This document shows, piece after piece, positions 1-6,290 of a stretch of DNA of 8,607 bases. The notes under the pieces are model-generated. The model ran no database searches and was not told where the DNA came from. It was given only the letters and a program-made list of their open reading frames with translations. The stretch's first letter is position 1, and every line of letters starts with the position of its first letter. The stretch comes from Alphaproteobacteria bacterium (GTDB lineage Bacteria > Pseudomonadota > Alphaproteobacteria > JAEULC01): assembly GCA_020851015.1 (NCBI GenBank), contig JADZDN010000356.1, positions 1 to 8,607 of the forward strand, in the 5' to 3' direction. A program made the translations under genes and the position numbers.

Positions 1-806
1 AGGCGGATCACCTGGCCGCGGCGGCGGCGCTTCAGCGCCGTCTCGAAGGTGCGCGTCAGGTCCTCGGCCTCCTCGGCCACCTCGATCTCGCTGTCGCGGA
101 TGATGCGGAACATGCCGTGGCCGCGCAGCTCGAAGCCGGGAAACAGTTGTCCCAGGTAGAGGCTGATGGCGCGCTCGAGCGGCAGGAAGCGGATCGCCGA
201 GCCCGGCAAACGCACGAAGCGCGCGATGCGCGGCGGCACGGCGACAAGCGCGTTCAGCGCGCGCGCGTCGGACGGGCGGAACAGCGACAGGATCAGCCCG
301 AAGCCGAGGTTGGGGACGAACGGAAAGGGATGCGCCGGGTCGACCGCCATCGGCGTCAGCACCGGAAACACGTTGGCCATGAAATGGCGTTCCAGCCACT
401 CGTGCTCCGCCGGCGTCAGATCATCGGGCGACACCACCGCCACGCCGGCCTCGCGCAGCTCGGTCAGCAGCGTGTTCAGGCAGCGCTGCTGGTCCTGCAT
501 CAGCGCGTGCGCCTTTTCGTGAATGGCCGCCAGCGCCTGGGCGGGCGTCATGCCGTCGTCGCTCGGCGTATCGACGCCGGCATCGACCTGGCCCTTCAGC
601 CCGGCCACGCGCACCATGTAGAATTCGTCCAGGTTGCTGGCCGAGATCGACAGGAACCGCAGGCGCTCCAGCAGGGGATGCTGGCGGTTGTCCGCTTCCT
701 CCATCACGCGCGTGTTGAACGCCAGCCACGATAATTCGCGGTTGATGAAGCGCTCGGGCGCGGCGGCATCGATGCGCGGCTTGGGCGCGCGCTTCGCCTG
801 GGTCAA
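1..806 (-). CDS. ppk1: Polyphosphate kinase 1, N-terminal part (runs off the left edge)
   Basis: Ppk1 reversibly transfers the gamma-phosphate of ATP onto a growing polyphosphate chain. About 268 codons are present of a family length near 700, so only the N-terminal domain and most of the head domain are visible. The catalytic histidines lie beyond the window. Visible family signatures, numbered from the TTG: FINRELSW (20-27), the SASNLDEFYMVRVAGL block (about 55-70), LTPMAVDPAHPFPFVPNL (150-167) and FRIIRDSEIE (233-242). Start choice: the sequence AGGAGG (minus strand, 818-813) directly abuts an in-frame ATG at 812, which leaves no spacing. The TTG two codons later (806-804) sits 6 nt from it and is preferred. 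A further in-frame ATG about 20 codons upstream has no ribosome binding site. The gene is divergent from the sixA-like gene. Identity is very secure; the start is moderately so. Confidence 0.96.
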   Translation of the reverse strand, partial: MTQAKRAPKPRIDAAAPERFINRELSWLAFNTRVMEEADNRQHPLLERLRFLSISASNLDEFYMVRVAGLKGQVDAGVDTPSDDGMTPAQALAAIHEKAHALMQDQQRCLNTLLTELREAGVAVVSPDDLTPAEHEWLERHFMANVFPVLTPMAVDPAHPFPFVPNLGFGLILSLFRPSDARALNALVAVPPRIARFVRLPGSAIRFLPLERAISLYLGQLFPGFELRGHGMFRIIRDSEIEVAEEAEDLTRTFETALKRRRRGQVIR

Positions 807-812
807 GTGCAT

Positions 813-818
813 CCTCCT
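813..818 (-). promoter_or_regulatory. ppk1 Shine-Dalgarno sequence that decides the start
   Basis: A perfect AGGAGG on the minus strand touches the ATG at 812 but is 6 nt from the TTG at 806. This favours TTG initiation. It is also immediately preceded by a GC stem-loop (819-834), so access to it could depend on leader folding. Confidence 0.6.
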
Positions 819-880
819 GCCCGCCGGGGCGGGCGCCGGTCCTTTCGGGACCTGCGCGCGCACGGCATGCCCGGGCGTGC
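819..880 (-). promoter_or_regulatory. Structured ppk1 leader with three consecutive inverted repeats
   Basis: In minus-strand (ppk mRNA) order, three inverted repeats can be read directly: GCACG/CGTGC arms at 880-876 and 864-860; GGTCC-CGAAA-GGACC at 852-838; and GCCCGCC-CC-GGCGGGC at 834-819, which folds as a 6-bp stem with a 4-nt loop. The last stem ends exactly where AGGAGG begins. None is followed by a T-run, so they do not look like intrinsic terminators. A role in translation control is inference. In such GC-rich DNA some of these arms could arise by chance. Confidence 0.35.
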
Positions 881-882
881 TC

Positions 883-931
883 GAATCCTGTATACCATTC
901 CTACCGCCTGAATGTGACCGAGTCGTGACTC
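883..931. promoter_or_regulatory. Cluster of three GANTC (CcrM-type) sites between ppk1 and sixA
   Basis: GAATC lies at 883-887, and GAGTC (920-924) and GACTC (927-931) form a perfect inverted pair separated by GT. GANTC is the recognition sequence of the cell-cycle methyltransferase CcrM in many Alphaproteobacteria. Three sites within 50 bp of a shared divergent promoter region is more than base composition would suggest. Whether this organism has CcrM cannot be seen here. No convincing -35/-10 pair was found; a TATAC-containing stretch at 890-896 is the only AT-rich candidate for either direction. Confidence 0.35.
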
Positions 932-962
932 CGGCCGGCGGAAGCGAGATAGAACGGACCCG

Positions 963-1481
963 ATGAGCCGCCGCCTCTACCTGATGCGCCACGCCAAGTC
1001 CAGTTGGGATGACGACGCGCGGGGCGATCGCGACCGCGACCTGTCCGCGCGCGGCCGCCAGGCCGCCGACCGCATGGGCGCCTACTGCGCGGCCGAGCGG
1101 ATCGCCCCGGCCCTGATCCTGTGCTCGACCGCAAAGCGGACCCGCGAGACCCTGGCGCGGTTGGCGCCGCACCTGCCCAACGCGCGGCGGATCGAGTTCG
1201 AGGAGGGGCTCTACCTGGCCGGGGCGGCCGAGCTGGTCCGACGCCTGCGGCAGGTCGAGGATGCCTTGCCCTCGGTCATGCTGCTGGGGCACAACCCGGG
1301 TCTGCAGGAACTGGCCGCGACGCTGTGCAGGGGCGGCGACGAAGCCGCGCTGGCGCGACTGAGGGGGAAATACCCAACCGGCGCCCTGGCGGAGATCGCG
1401 CTGCCGGCGAAGCACTGGCGACAGGTCGAGATCGACACCGGCACGCTGGTGCGATTCGTGACGCCGCGCGACCTGACGTGA
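963..1481 (+). CDS. sixA: SixA-type phosphohistidine phosphatase (histidine phosphatase superfamily)
   Basis: A 172-residue cytoplasmic protein of the short, SixA-like branch of the histidine phosphatase superfamily. The family removes phosphate from phosphohistidine on HPt domains or PTS-type carriers; the actual substrate here is unknown. It opens with the RHG-type signature LMRHAKSSW, in which H10 is the expected phosphoacceptor histidine. STAKRTRET follows at 55-63, with R59 in the usual phosphate-pocket position. The second catalytic histidine is H110 in LLGHNPGL. No extra domain, signal peptide or membrane segment is present, and the length is normal for SixA. The ATG at 963 places the motif right at the N-terminus, as expected, although its ribosome binding site is weak. 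The stop codon overlaps the GTG of the next gene (GTGA), so the two are very likely cotranscribed and translationally coupled. The gene is divergent from ppk1. Confidence 0.93.
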   Translation: MSRRLYLMRHAKSSWDDDARGDRDRDLSARGRQAADRMGAYCAAERIAPALILCSTAKRTRETLARLAPHLPNARRIEFEEGLYLAGAAELVRRLRQVEDALPSVMLLGHNPGLQELAATLCRGGDEAALARLRGKYPTGALAEIALPAKHWRQVEIDTGTLVRFVTPRDLT

Positions 1482-2818
1482 CGCGCCAGACCCCTTGGGC
1501 GGCGGCAATGGCCGCGTCGATGCTGCTGATGCTGGCGCCGGCGGTCTGGAACGGCTTTCCGCTGATGTTCTACGACACCGGCGCGTTCATCGACCAGGCG
1601 CTGACCGGCAAGTTCGTGGCCGAGCGCGCGGTCGCCTATGCGTGGTTCCTGAAGCTGACCGGCCCCACGTACAGCCTGTGGCCGGTCGTCATCGTCCAGG
1701 CGCTGATCACGGCGCTTACGATGCGCGAATGCGCGCGGGTGCTGGCGCCGACGCTCTCCCCCGGACGCCTCGTGGCGATCGTTCTGGCATTGTGCGTCGG
1801 CACCGGCCTGCCCTGGTATGTGGGCCAGGTGCTGCCGGATTTTCTGACCGCCCCGATGGCGCTGGCGCTCTACCTGCTGGGGCTGCACGCAGACGCGATC
1901 AGCCTGCCGCGCAAGCTGGCGCTGCTGGCGATGTGCGTGCTGGCCGTGGCGGCGCATGCCGCGCACCTGCTGCTGGCCGGCGGTCTTGCCGCCTGCATCG
2001 CCGCGTTCCAGCTCGCCCGAACGTGGCGGCCATCGTGGTGCCCGGCGATGCGGCCGCGCTGGCATTGGCCGGCACTGTCGGTGGCGCTCGCGCTTGTCTT
2101 CCTGCTGGCCAGCAACTTCGTGCGCACCGGCGAGGTGTTCATCAGCCGCGCCGGGCCGGCATTCGTGTTCGGGCGCCTGGTTCAAGACGGCATCGTCAAG
2201 CGTCTGCTCGACGAGACCTGCCCCGGCGCCGGCTACGGTCTCTGCGCCTACAAGGACACGCTGCCCGCCAACGCCAACGACTGGCTGTGGGGTCCGGCGA
2301 CGCCGTTCTGGGAATTGGGCGGGTTCGAGGGCACGGCCGCCGAGTCCGCGCGCATCATCGCCGACAGCTTGCGGCGCTACCCGCTGATGCACCTTCGCAC
2401 CGCGGCGGAAGCGACCGTGGAGCAGTTCTTCACCTTCCGCACCGGGGACGGGATCGAGGCGCAGCCCTGGCCGACCTGGTGGGCGATGGAGACTTTCCTG
2501 CCCGCCCAGCTTCCGGCTTATGTCGCGGCGCGCCAGCAGAAGAACGAGATCGACTTCACCGTCGTGAACTGGCTGCAGGTGCCGATCGGCCTGGCGTCGA
2601 TGGCGGCGGCGGTCGCGGTTGTCGCGGTATCCTTGCGGCGCAGGCGCTGCGACGACCGGTCATTGCTGCCGGGCTTTCTGCTGCTGGCCCTGCTGGGCAA
2701 CGCCTTTATCTGCGGCGCGTTGTCGAACCCGCACGACCGCTACCAGTCGCGGCTGCTGTGGGCGGTTCCCTTCGCGCTCTTGCTGCTGGCCTCCCGGAGC
2801 GCCCAACGCCGCGCCTAG
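1478..2818 (+). CDS. Uncharacterised polytopic membrane protein, GT-C-like architecture
   Basis: A 446-residue integral membrane protein of unknown function. Hydrophobic segments lie near residues 9-28, 66-84, 97-115, 123-136, 146-180 (two), 197-213, 363-385, 396-412 and 426-440. A large polar loop spans about 214-362. The first external loop carries an acidic motif, FYDTGAFIDQ (D33, D39), like the first loop of GT-C lipid-linked glycosyltransferases. The big loop has a cysteine pair, C248/C256 (CPGAGYGLC), which could form a disulfide if periplasmic, then WLWGP and RQQKNEIDF. The C-terminal region has the motif NPHDRYQSR (417-425). From memory these motifs mark a conserved hypothetical family without an assigned reaction; the GT-C link is inference. 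The GTG start at 1478 overlaps the sixA stop as GTGA. An in-frame ATG at 1508 is the alternative, but it would cut into the first hydrophobic segment. Confidence 0.8.
   Translation: MTRQTPWAAAMAASMLLMLAPAVWNGFPLMFYDTGAFIDQALTGKFVAERAVAYAWFLKLTGPTYSLWPVVIVQALITALTMRECARVLAPTLSPGRLVAIVLALCVGTGLPWYVGQVLPDFLTAPMALALYLLGLHADAISLPRKLALLAMCVLAVAAHAAHLLLAGGLAACIAAFQLARTWRPSWCPAMRPRWHWPALSVALALVFLLASNFVRTGEVFISRAGPAFVFGRLVQDGIVKRLLDETCPGAGYGLCAYKDTLPANANDWLWGPATPFWELGGFEGTAAESARIIADSLRRYPLMHLRTAAEATVEQFFTFRTGDGIEAQPWPTWWAMETFLPAQLPAYVAARQQKNEIDFTVVNWLQVPIGLASMAAAVAVVAVSLRRRRCDDRSLLPGFLLLALLGNAFICGALSNPHDRYQSRLLWAVPFALLLLASRSAQRRA
2815..2818. other. Shared CTAG holding both convergent stop codons
   Basis: The plus-strand membrane-protein gene ends with TAG at 2816-2818 and the minus-strand CYTH-CHAD gene ends with TAG at 2817-2815. 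The two stops lie in one palindromic CTAG. There is no intergenic space for a terminator, so transcripts from each side must run into the opposite gene before ending. Confidence 0.9.
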
Positions 2819-4362
2819 GGCTCGTCCCAGAACCGGTCCAGCTTCACGACCTTGCGGCTGATGCGCGCGGCGCGCGGCATGTCGCCGGCGATGCGCGCGG
2901 CGTGCCAGCCGGCCAGCAGGTCGCTGGCGCGGCCGAGGGGCGCGCCGTCGGCGGCAAGCTCGTCGACCAGCCGCCGGCCGACCACCGCGTCGTTCATCGA
3001 GCCCAGGCAGTCCTGCATCTCGGCCAGCCGGCGCGCGTAGGGCAGCGCCGTCTTGCGCGGAAACAGGCCGCGGAAGAACTCGGCCGCGTAACGCGCCTTC
3101 TTGGCGTTGATGCGCAGCCGGTGACGCTCGTCGTCCTCGAGGTCGTCGAACCGCTTGGCCAGCTTGCGCACCTTGCGATGCCGCACCGCCAGCACTTCGC
3201 GCGCGACCTCGCCGATCGGCCGGTTCCACGGCCCGGGCGCCGCGTCGTCGACCGTCGCCTCGGAAAGTTCGCTGCCGCCGCTCTCCAGCCACAAATCGAG
3301 CTGAAGCTGCAGGCGCGTGTAGCGGCGCTCGTCCAGCGTGGCGGCGACCAGCTCATAGGCCTCGCCCCGCGCGCGCTCGGCCTGCTCGATCAGCGCCTGC
3401 ACGCTGTCGTCCTCGGGCAGGCGTTCCTGCAGCGGCCGCAGCGTCTCGCCGATGAATACGTCCCAGTCGCGGGCGGGCGCAAAGCTCTGCTGGGCCCAGC
3501 GAAGCTCGGCCACGAAATGCGCGCGCTGCTCGGTGGGCAGCACGCCGGCGAACAGCGCGAACGCGGCGCGCAGCCGGCGGATGCCGACACGAAGCTGGTG
3601 CACGCCTTCGGCATCTTCGCCCAGCCGCGAGCAGTCCTCGTTGGCGCGCAGATGCTGCAGGCACTGGCGCGCGATGACCGCGAAGCCCTGCCAGGCGGTC
3701 AACCCGGCGTCGAGGTCGAACGGCGCCGCCTTAGTCGGCTGCGGCTTGGCGCCGAGCAGCAGGTCGTATCCGCGCGAGGCCTTGGACCGGTACTCGACGG
3801 TGAACGGCACGCGATCGTGCAGGCGCAGCGCCAACTCGTACAATCGCGCGGCGCGCCCCGACTTCAGCTCGAGCTCGGCCTCGCAGACCGGCTCGCGGCC
3901 GTTCGGCGTGGCGATCTCGCCGGTATCGACCGCCAGCTCGATCTTGGAATCCTCCAGCACCAGCGCCGTGGTCGACCGCGTGATGTCGGAGACGAAGGCC
4001 TCCTTCAGCTCCTCCGCGCCCTGGACCGGCAGGGACTCGCGGATCTCGCCGTCGTCGATGCGGTCGAGATCGGGACGGTCGCCGGGGATCGTCGTCTCCC
4101 ATTCGCGATAGCGATGCGCCGCGCCGACGCTGCCATTCTCGTCCGGCGCCTTCAGCGTCTGGATGCGGTGGTTGCCGACATGGCGCACGCGCAGCGCGAT
4201 GCGGTTCTTGCGCAGCGCCAGGTCGTCGGTATCGAAATAGACGTTGCGCAGCTTGCGCGTGCGCGCGGCGGACTGGCGCAGCTCGCGCAGCAAGGGGTGG
4301 CGCCGCAGCCGGCCGAGCTCATCCGGCTTCATGCGGAGTTTCAGTTCGGTCTCGGTATTCAC
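2815..4362 (-). CDS. CYTH-CHAD domain protein (triphosphatase / polyphosphate-binding)
   Basis: A 515-residue fusion protein. The N-terminal CYTH (triphosphate tunnel) domain, about 1-205, has the ExExK signature E4-T-E6-L-K8, basic strands LRVR (57-60) and TLKAP (69-73), YREWET (85-90), ELAVDTGEI (142-150), EAELELK (161-167) and SKASRGY (193-199). The CHAD domain, about 218-512, has VHQLRVGIRRLR (254-265), ARDWDVF (297-303), HRLRINAKKARY (414-425) and the EMQDCLGSMND helix (449-458-region). CYTH enzymes hydrolyse inorganic triphosphate or related triphosphates with divalent metal. CHAD domains bind polyphosphate and can target proteins to polyP granules. A cytoplasmic polyP-associated triphosphatase (YgiF-like) is therefore likely, and ppk1 in the same neighbourhood supports it. 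The start is GTG at 4362, because ExExK must be N-terminal; a G-run upstream is only a weak ribosome binding site. All key residues look intact. The exact substrate is not determinable here. Confidence 0.92.
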   Translation of the reverse strand: MNTETELKLRMKPDELGRLRRHPLLRELRQSAARTRKLRNVYFDTDDLALRKNRIALRVRHVGNHRIQTLKAPDENGSVGAAHRYREWETTIPGDRPDLDRIDDGEIRESLPVQGAEELKEAFVSDITRSTTALVLEDSKIELAVDTGEIATPNGREPVCEAELELKSGRAARLYELALRLHDRVPFTVEYRSKASRGYDLLLGAKPQPTKAAPFDLDAGLTAWQGFAVIARQCLQHLRANEDCSRLGEDAEGVHQLRVGIRRLRAAFALFAGVLPTEQRAHFVAELRWAQQSFAPARDWDVFIGETLRPLQERLPEDDSVQALIEQAERARGEAYELVAATLDERRYTRLQLQLDLWLESGGSELSEATVDDAAPGPWNRPIGEVAREVLAVRHRKVRKLAKRFDDLEDDERHRLRINAKKARYAAEFFRGLFPRKTALPYARRLAEMQDCLGSMNDAVVGRRLVDELAADGAPLGRASDLLAGWHAARIAGDMPRAARISRKVVKLDRFWDEP

Positions 4363-4418
4363 GGGCCCCCCGACAACGGACGGCGCGACGTTAGCCCGGC
4401 GATTCCGCCTCTGTCATT

Positions 4419-4427
4419 TGTTATAAT
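4419..4427 (+). promoter_or_regulatory. Perfect extended -10 element on the plus strand
   Basis: TGTTATAAT is an exact TGn-TATAAT extended -10 hexamer. No good -35 lies 16-18 nt upstream, which extended -10 promoters can tolerate. Transcription would start near 4434 and run rightward, through the DnaA box and antisense into the 3' end of hdaA. No plus-strand gene follows. If active it would make a small or antisense RNA; it may instead be a chance match in an AT-rich spacer. Confidence 0.3.
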
Positions 4428-4446
4428 ACCTTCAATAAACCGTCAC
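4420..4446 (-). promoter_or_regulatory. Candidate promoter for the CYTH-CHAD gene (weak)
   Basis: On the minus strand GTGACG (4446-4441) resembles a -35 and TATAAC (4425-4420) resembles a -10. The 15-nt spacer is short. Transcription would start roughly 50 nt before the GTG at 4362. This is the best minus-strand match in the only AT-rich stretch upstream of the gene, but the same bases also read as a promoter on the other strand. Read-through from the hdaA operon is the alternative source of expression. Confidence 0.3.
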
Positions 4447-4468
4447 AGTGGTATCATCTCGTTGATCG

Positions 4469-4489
4469 TCCGCGACTAATTCGCGCGGA
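4469..4489. other. Imperfect hairpin downstream of hdaA
   Basis: The arms TCCGCGA and TCGCG-C-GGA pair around the loop CTAAT, with one bulged C. The hairpin lies 15 nt beyond the hdaA stop on the minus strand and could end or protect the operon transcript. No T-run follows on either strand, so it is not a standard intrinsic terminator. The rest of 4363-4503 holds no gene that I can support. Confidence 0.3.
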
Positions 4490-4490
4490 G

Positions 4491-4499
4491 TTATCCACA
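4491..4499 (+). promoter_or_regulatory. Consensus DnaA box
   Basis: TTATCCACA matches the 9-mer DnaA box consensus TTATNCACA exactly. It lies only 4 nt outside the hdaA stop codon and 129 nt upstream of the CYTH-CHAD start. No second box with few mismatches was seen nearby, so this is not a recognisable replication origin. A single box could serve as a DnaA-responsive regulatory or titration site, or be fortuitous. Confidence 0.5.
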
Positions 4500-4503
4500 C
4501 AAC

Positions 4504-5223
4504 TCACAGCCCCGGCAATACCCCCTGCAAGTCCTCCTCGGCATCGAGGACCGCGCGCGCCAAGGCGACACTGAGGGCACGCTGTTCAACCAGCGCCGTT
4601 CGGTCCAGCGCTTCGACCATCCGCCCGGCCGCCGCGAAGGAGCGTTCCATCCGGCTGACCAGGTACTCGATCAACCCCGGCGGCACGCGGAGCTGGCGGT
4701 CGGCGAACAGCTTGCCCAGCACCGCCGCCAGCACGACGTCGTCCGGCGCCTCGATCGCCACGCTGGCCGCCGCGCCCAGGCGCGAGCGGAGGTCGGGCAG
4801 CGCCACCTGCCAGCGCGCCGGGGCCGAGCGCGCCGCGGCCAGCACATGGCCGCGCCGCTCGCCCATCATGTTGTAGAGATGCAGCAGCGCGCGCTCGTCG
4901 AAGCAGTGCGGCGCGTCGGCCGGATCGCGATCGCCGAAATCGAGCGCCACGGCGCGCGCCGCGCCCAGCGCCGCCGGAAGCGCCGGCACCGTGATCGCGG
5001 CCGGGTCGAGCGCGATCGCGTGATGGCGCGCCTGCCAGAGATGCAAAAGGTGGCTCTTGCCGCTGCCGGCGGGCCCGTGCAGGGCCACCAGCGTCGTCGG
5101 CCAGTCGGGATAACGCTCGATCCAGGCCAGCGCCGTGCCGTTCGACGGGCCGACGACGAAGTCCGCCGCGTCGAGCGAGGCGCGATGGCCGAGCGCGAAG
5201 ACGAGCTGGGGCGAGTCGCTCAC
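4504..5223 (-). CDS. hdaA: HdaA, DnaA-related regulator of replication initiation
   Basis: A 239-residue DnaA-family AAA+ protein lacking the DnaA DNA-binding domain, which fits HdaA/Hda. The family, together with the DNA-loaded sliding clamp, promotes hydrolysis of DnaA-bound ATP and so prevents re-initiation. An N-terminal clamp-binding-type peptide, QLVFAL, lies at 6-11. Walker A is GPAGSGKS (50-57, K56). The Walker B position reads AVALDFGD, with a single aspartate (D95) followed by phenylalanine, so it is degenerate compared with DnaA. Box VII/arginine-finger sequence LPDLRSRL (142-149, R148) and RMERSFAAAGRMVEALD (191-207) complete the module. The GTG start at 5223 overlaps the stop of the PerM-like gene as GTGA, making this the last of four coupled genes. 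The start gives the clamp motif at the expected N-terminal place. A DnaA box lies just downstream. Confidence 0.92.
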   Translation of the reverse strand: MSDSPQLVFALGHRASLDAADFVVGPSNGTALAWIERYPDWPTTLVALHGPAGSGKSHLLHLWQARHHAIALDPAAITVPALPAALGAARAVALDFGDRDPADAPHCFDERALLHLYNMMGERRGHVLAAARSAPARWQVALPDLRSRLGAAASVAIEAPDDVVLAAVLGKLFADRQLRVPPGLIEYLVSRMERSFAAAGRMVEALDRTALVEQRALSVALARAVLDAEEDLQGVLPGL

Positions 5224-6290
5224 GAGCCGCCGTCCGTCGGCTGGTGGCCCAGGTAGAACGGGCTTGCCAGGTAGCGCGCGAGGGCGAAGCGCACGCCGAC
5301 GCCGATCACCGCCGCCACCGGCACGGCGAGCAGGATGCCGACGAAGCCGAACAACGCGCCGCCGGCGAGCAGCGCGAAAATGATCCACACCGGATGCAGC
5401 CCGACGCGGTTGCCGACGAAGCGCGGCGTCAGGAAATTGCCCTCGGCGAACTGGCCGACGGCGAACACCGCGACGACCATCAGAACGCCCTTCAGCGCGC
5501 CGAACTGCACCAGCGCCAGCGCGACGCCGATCACGAGCCCGATCGCCATGCCGAAATAGGGCACGAAGGAGATCAGCCCGGTAAGCACGCCGACCGCCAA
5601 GCCGAAATCGAGCCCGACCAGGCTGAGGCCGAGGCCGTAGAAGCACGCAAGGACGAAACAGACCGTCGCCTGCCCGCGCAGGAATCCCGCCAGCGTGCGG
5701 TCGACCAGACGCACCTGTTCGCGGATCGTGTCGGCATGCTGGCGCGGCAGCCAGGAATCGATCCGCGCCACCAGACGCGGCCAGTCGAGCAGCAGGTAAA
5801 ACGCCACGATCGGCGTGATGACGGCGATCGACACCAGGTTGACGATGATCGCGCCGCCGCCAAGCAGCCCCCCGACGATGCCCACCAGCCAGTTCGCCGC
5901 CGGCCCGGCATAGTCCATCGCGCCGGCGCGCAGGCGTTCGGCGAGGTCGGGCGGCAGCATCTCGCGCGCCATCTCGATCACCGGCAGGGCCCGATCGCGC
6001 AAGGCGTTCATGTAGTCCGGCAGGCGGCGGGCGAAGCCCGCGATCTGGCCGACCAGCACCGGGGCCAGCAGCAGAAGCAGCAGCACGACCGCCAGGCAGA
6101 AGGCGCCGGTCACCACGACGGTCGCCAGCGAGCGCGACAGGCGCCGGCGCTGCAACGCATCGACCAGCGGGTCGAGCAGATAGGCGACCGCGGCGCCGGC
6201 GACGAACGGCACCAGCACGCTGCCCAGCTCGTAGAGGGTGAGCCCCGTCAGCGCCAGCAGCACCAGCCAGAACCACCCGTGGCGGCTCAT
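5220..6290 (-). CDS. AI-2E/PerM-family permease
   Basis: A 356-residue inner-membrane protein of the AI-2E transporter (PerM/YdiK/TqsA) superfamily. Members export small molecules or exchange ions; this substrate is unknown, and quorum-signal transport should not be assumed. Two N-terminal helices (about 5-45), a third at about 55-82 and a polar amphipathic region (about 83-130) precede a C-terminal bundle. Family-typical motifs are ITPIVAFYLLLDWPR (about 158-172), a FVPYFG segment (about 242-247), EGNFLTPRFVGNRVGLHPV (about 283-301) and the GFVGILLAVPVAAV helix near 315-329. Length is normal. The ATG at 6290 overlaps the stop of the upstream gene as ATGA, and its own stop overlaps the hdaA start as GTGA. 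From memory, a PerM homologue just before hdaA is a recurring alphaproteobacterial arrangement. This suggests coexpression rather than shared biochemistry. Confidence 0.9.
   Translation of the reverse strand: MSRHGWFWLVLLALTGLTLYELGSVLVPFVAGAAVAYLLDPLVDALQRRRLSRSLATVVVTGAFCLAVVLLLLLLAPVLVGQIAGFARRLPDYMNALRDRALPVIEMAREMLPPDLAERLRAGAMDYAGPAANWLVGIVGGLLGGGAIIVNLVSIAVITPIVAFYLLLDWPRLVARIDSWLPRQHADTIREQVRLVDRTLAGFLRGQATVCFVLACFYGLGLSLVGLDFGLAVGVLTGLISFVPYFGMAIGLVIGVALALVQFGALKGVLMVVAVFAVGQFAEGNFLTPRFVGNRVGLHPVWIIFALLAGGALFGFVGILLAVPVAAVIGVGVRFALARYLASPFYLGHQPTDGGS

Noticed and set aside
117..734. A 205-codon plus-strand open frame opposite ppk1.
   Set aside because: The minus strand carries unmistakable Ppk1 motifs along its full length; the plus product is Arg/Gln/His-rich.
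813..962. Possible small gene or riboswitch between ppk1 and sixA.
   Set aside because: No open frame with a ribosome binding site and no recognisable riboswitch core; only simple inverted repeats.
1211..2392. A 393-codon minus-strand open frame opposite sixA and the membrane-protein gene.
   Set aside because: The composition is Arg/Gln/His-rich, typical of antisense to a GC-rich gene. The plus-strand frames have motifs and membrane helices.
1495..4479. A 994-codon plus-strand open frame running through the membrane-protein gene and across the whole CYTH-CHAD gene.
   Set aside because: Its translation is low-complexity Arg/Ala/Gly-rich and lacks any family motif. It covers two genes with clear motifs in other frames, so it is a GC-rich shadow frame.
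4363..4503. Possible chromosomal replication origin, because of AT-richness and a DnaA box next to a DnaA-family gene.
   Set aside because: Only one DnaA box, no repeat array, a short AT-rich stretch and no typical origin neighbours.
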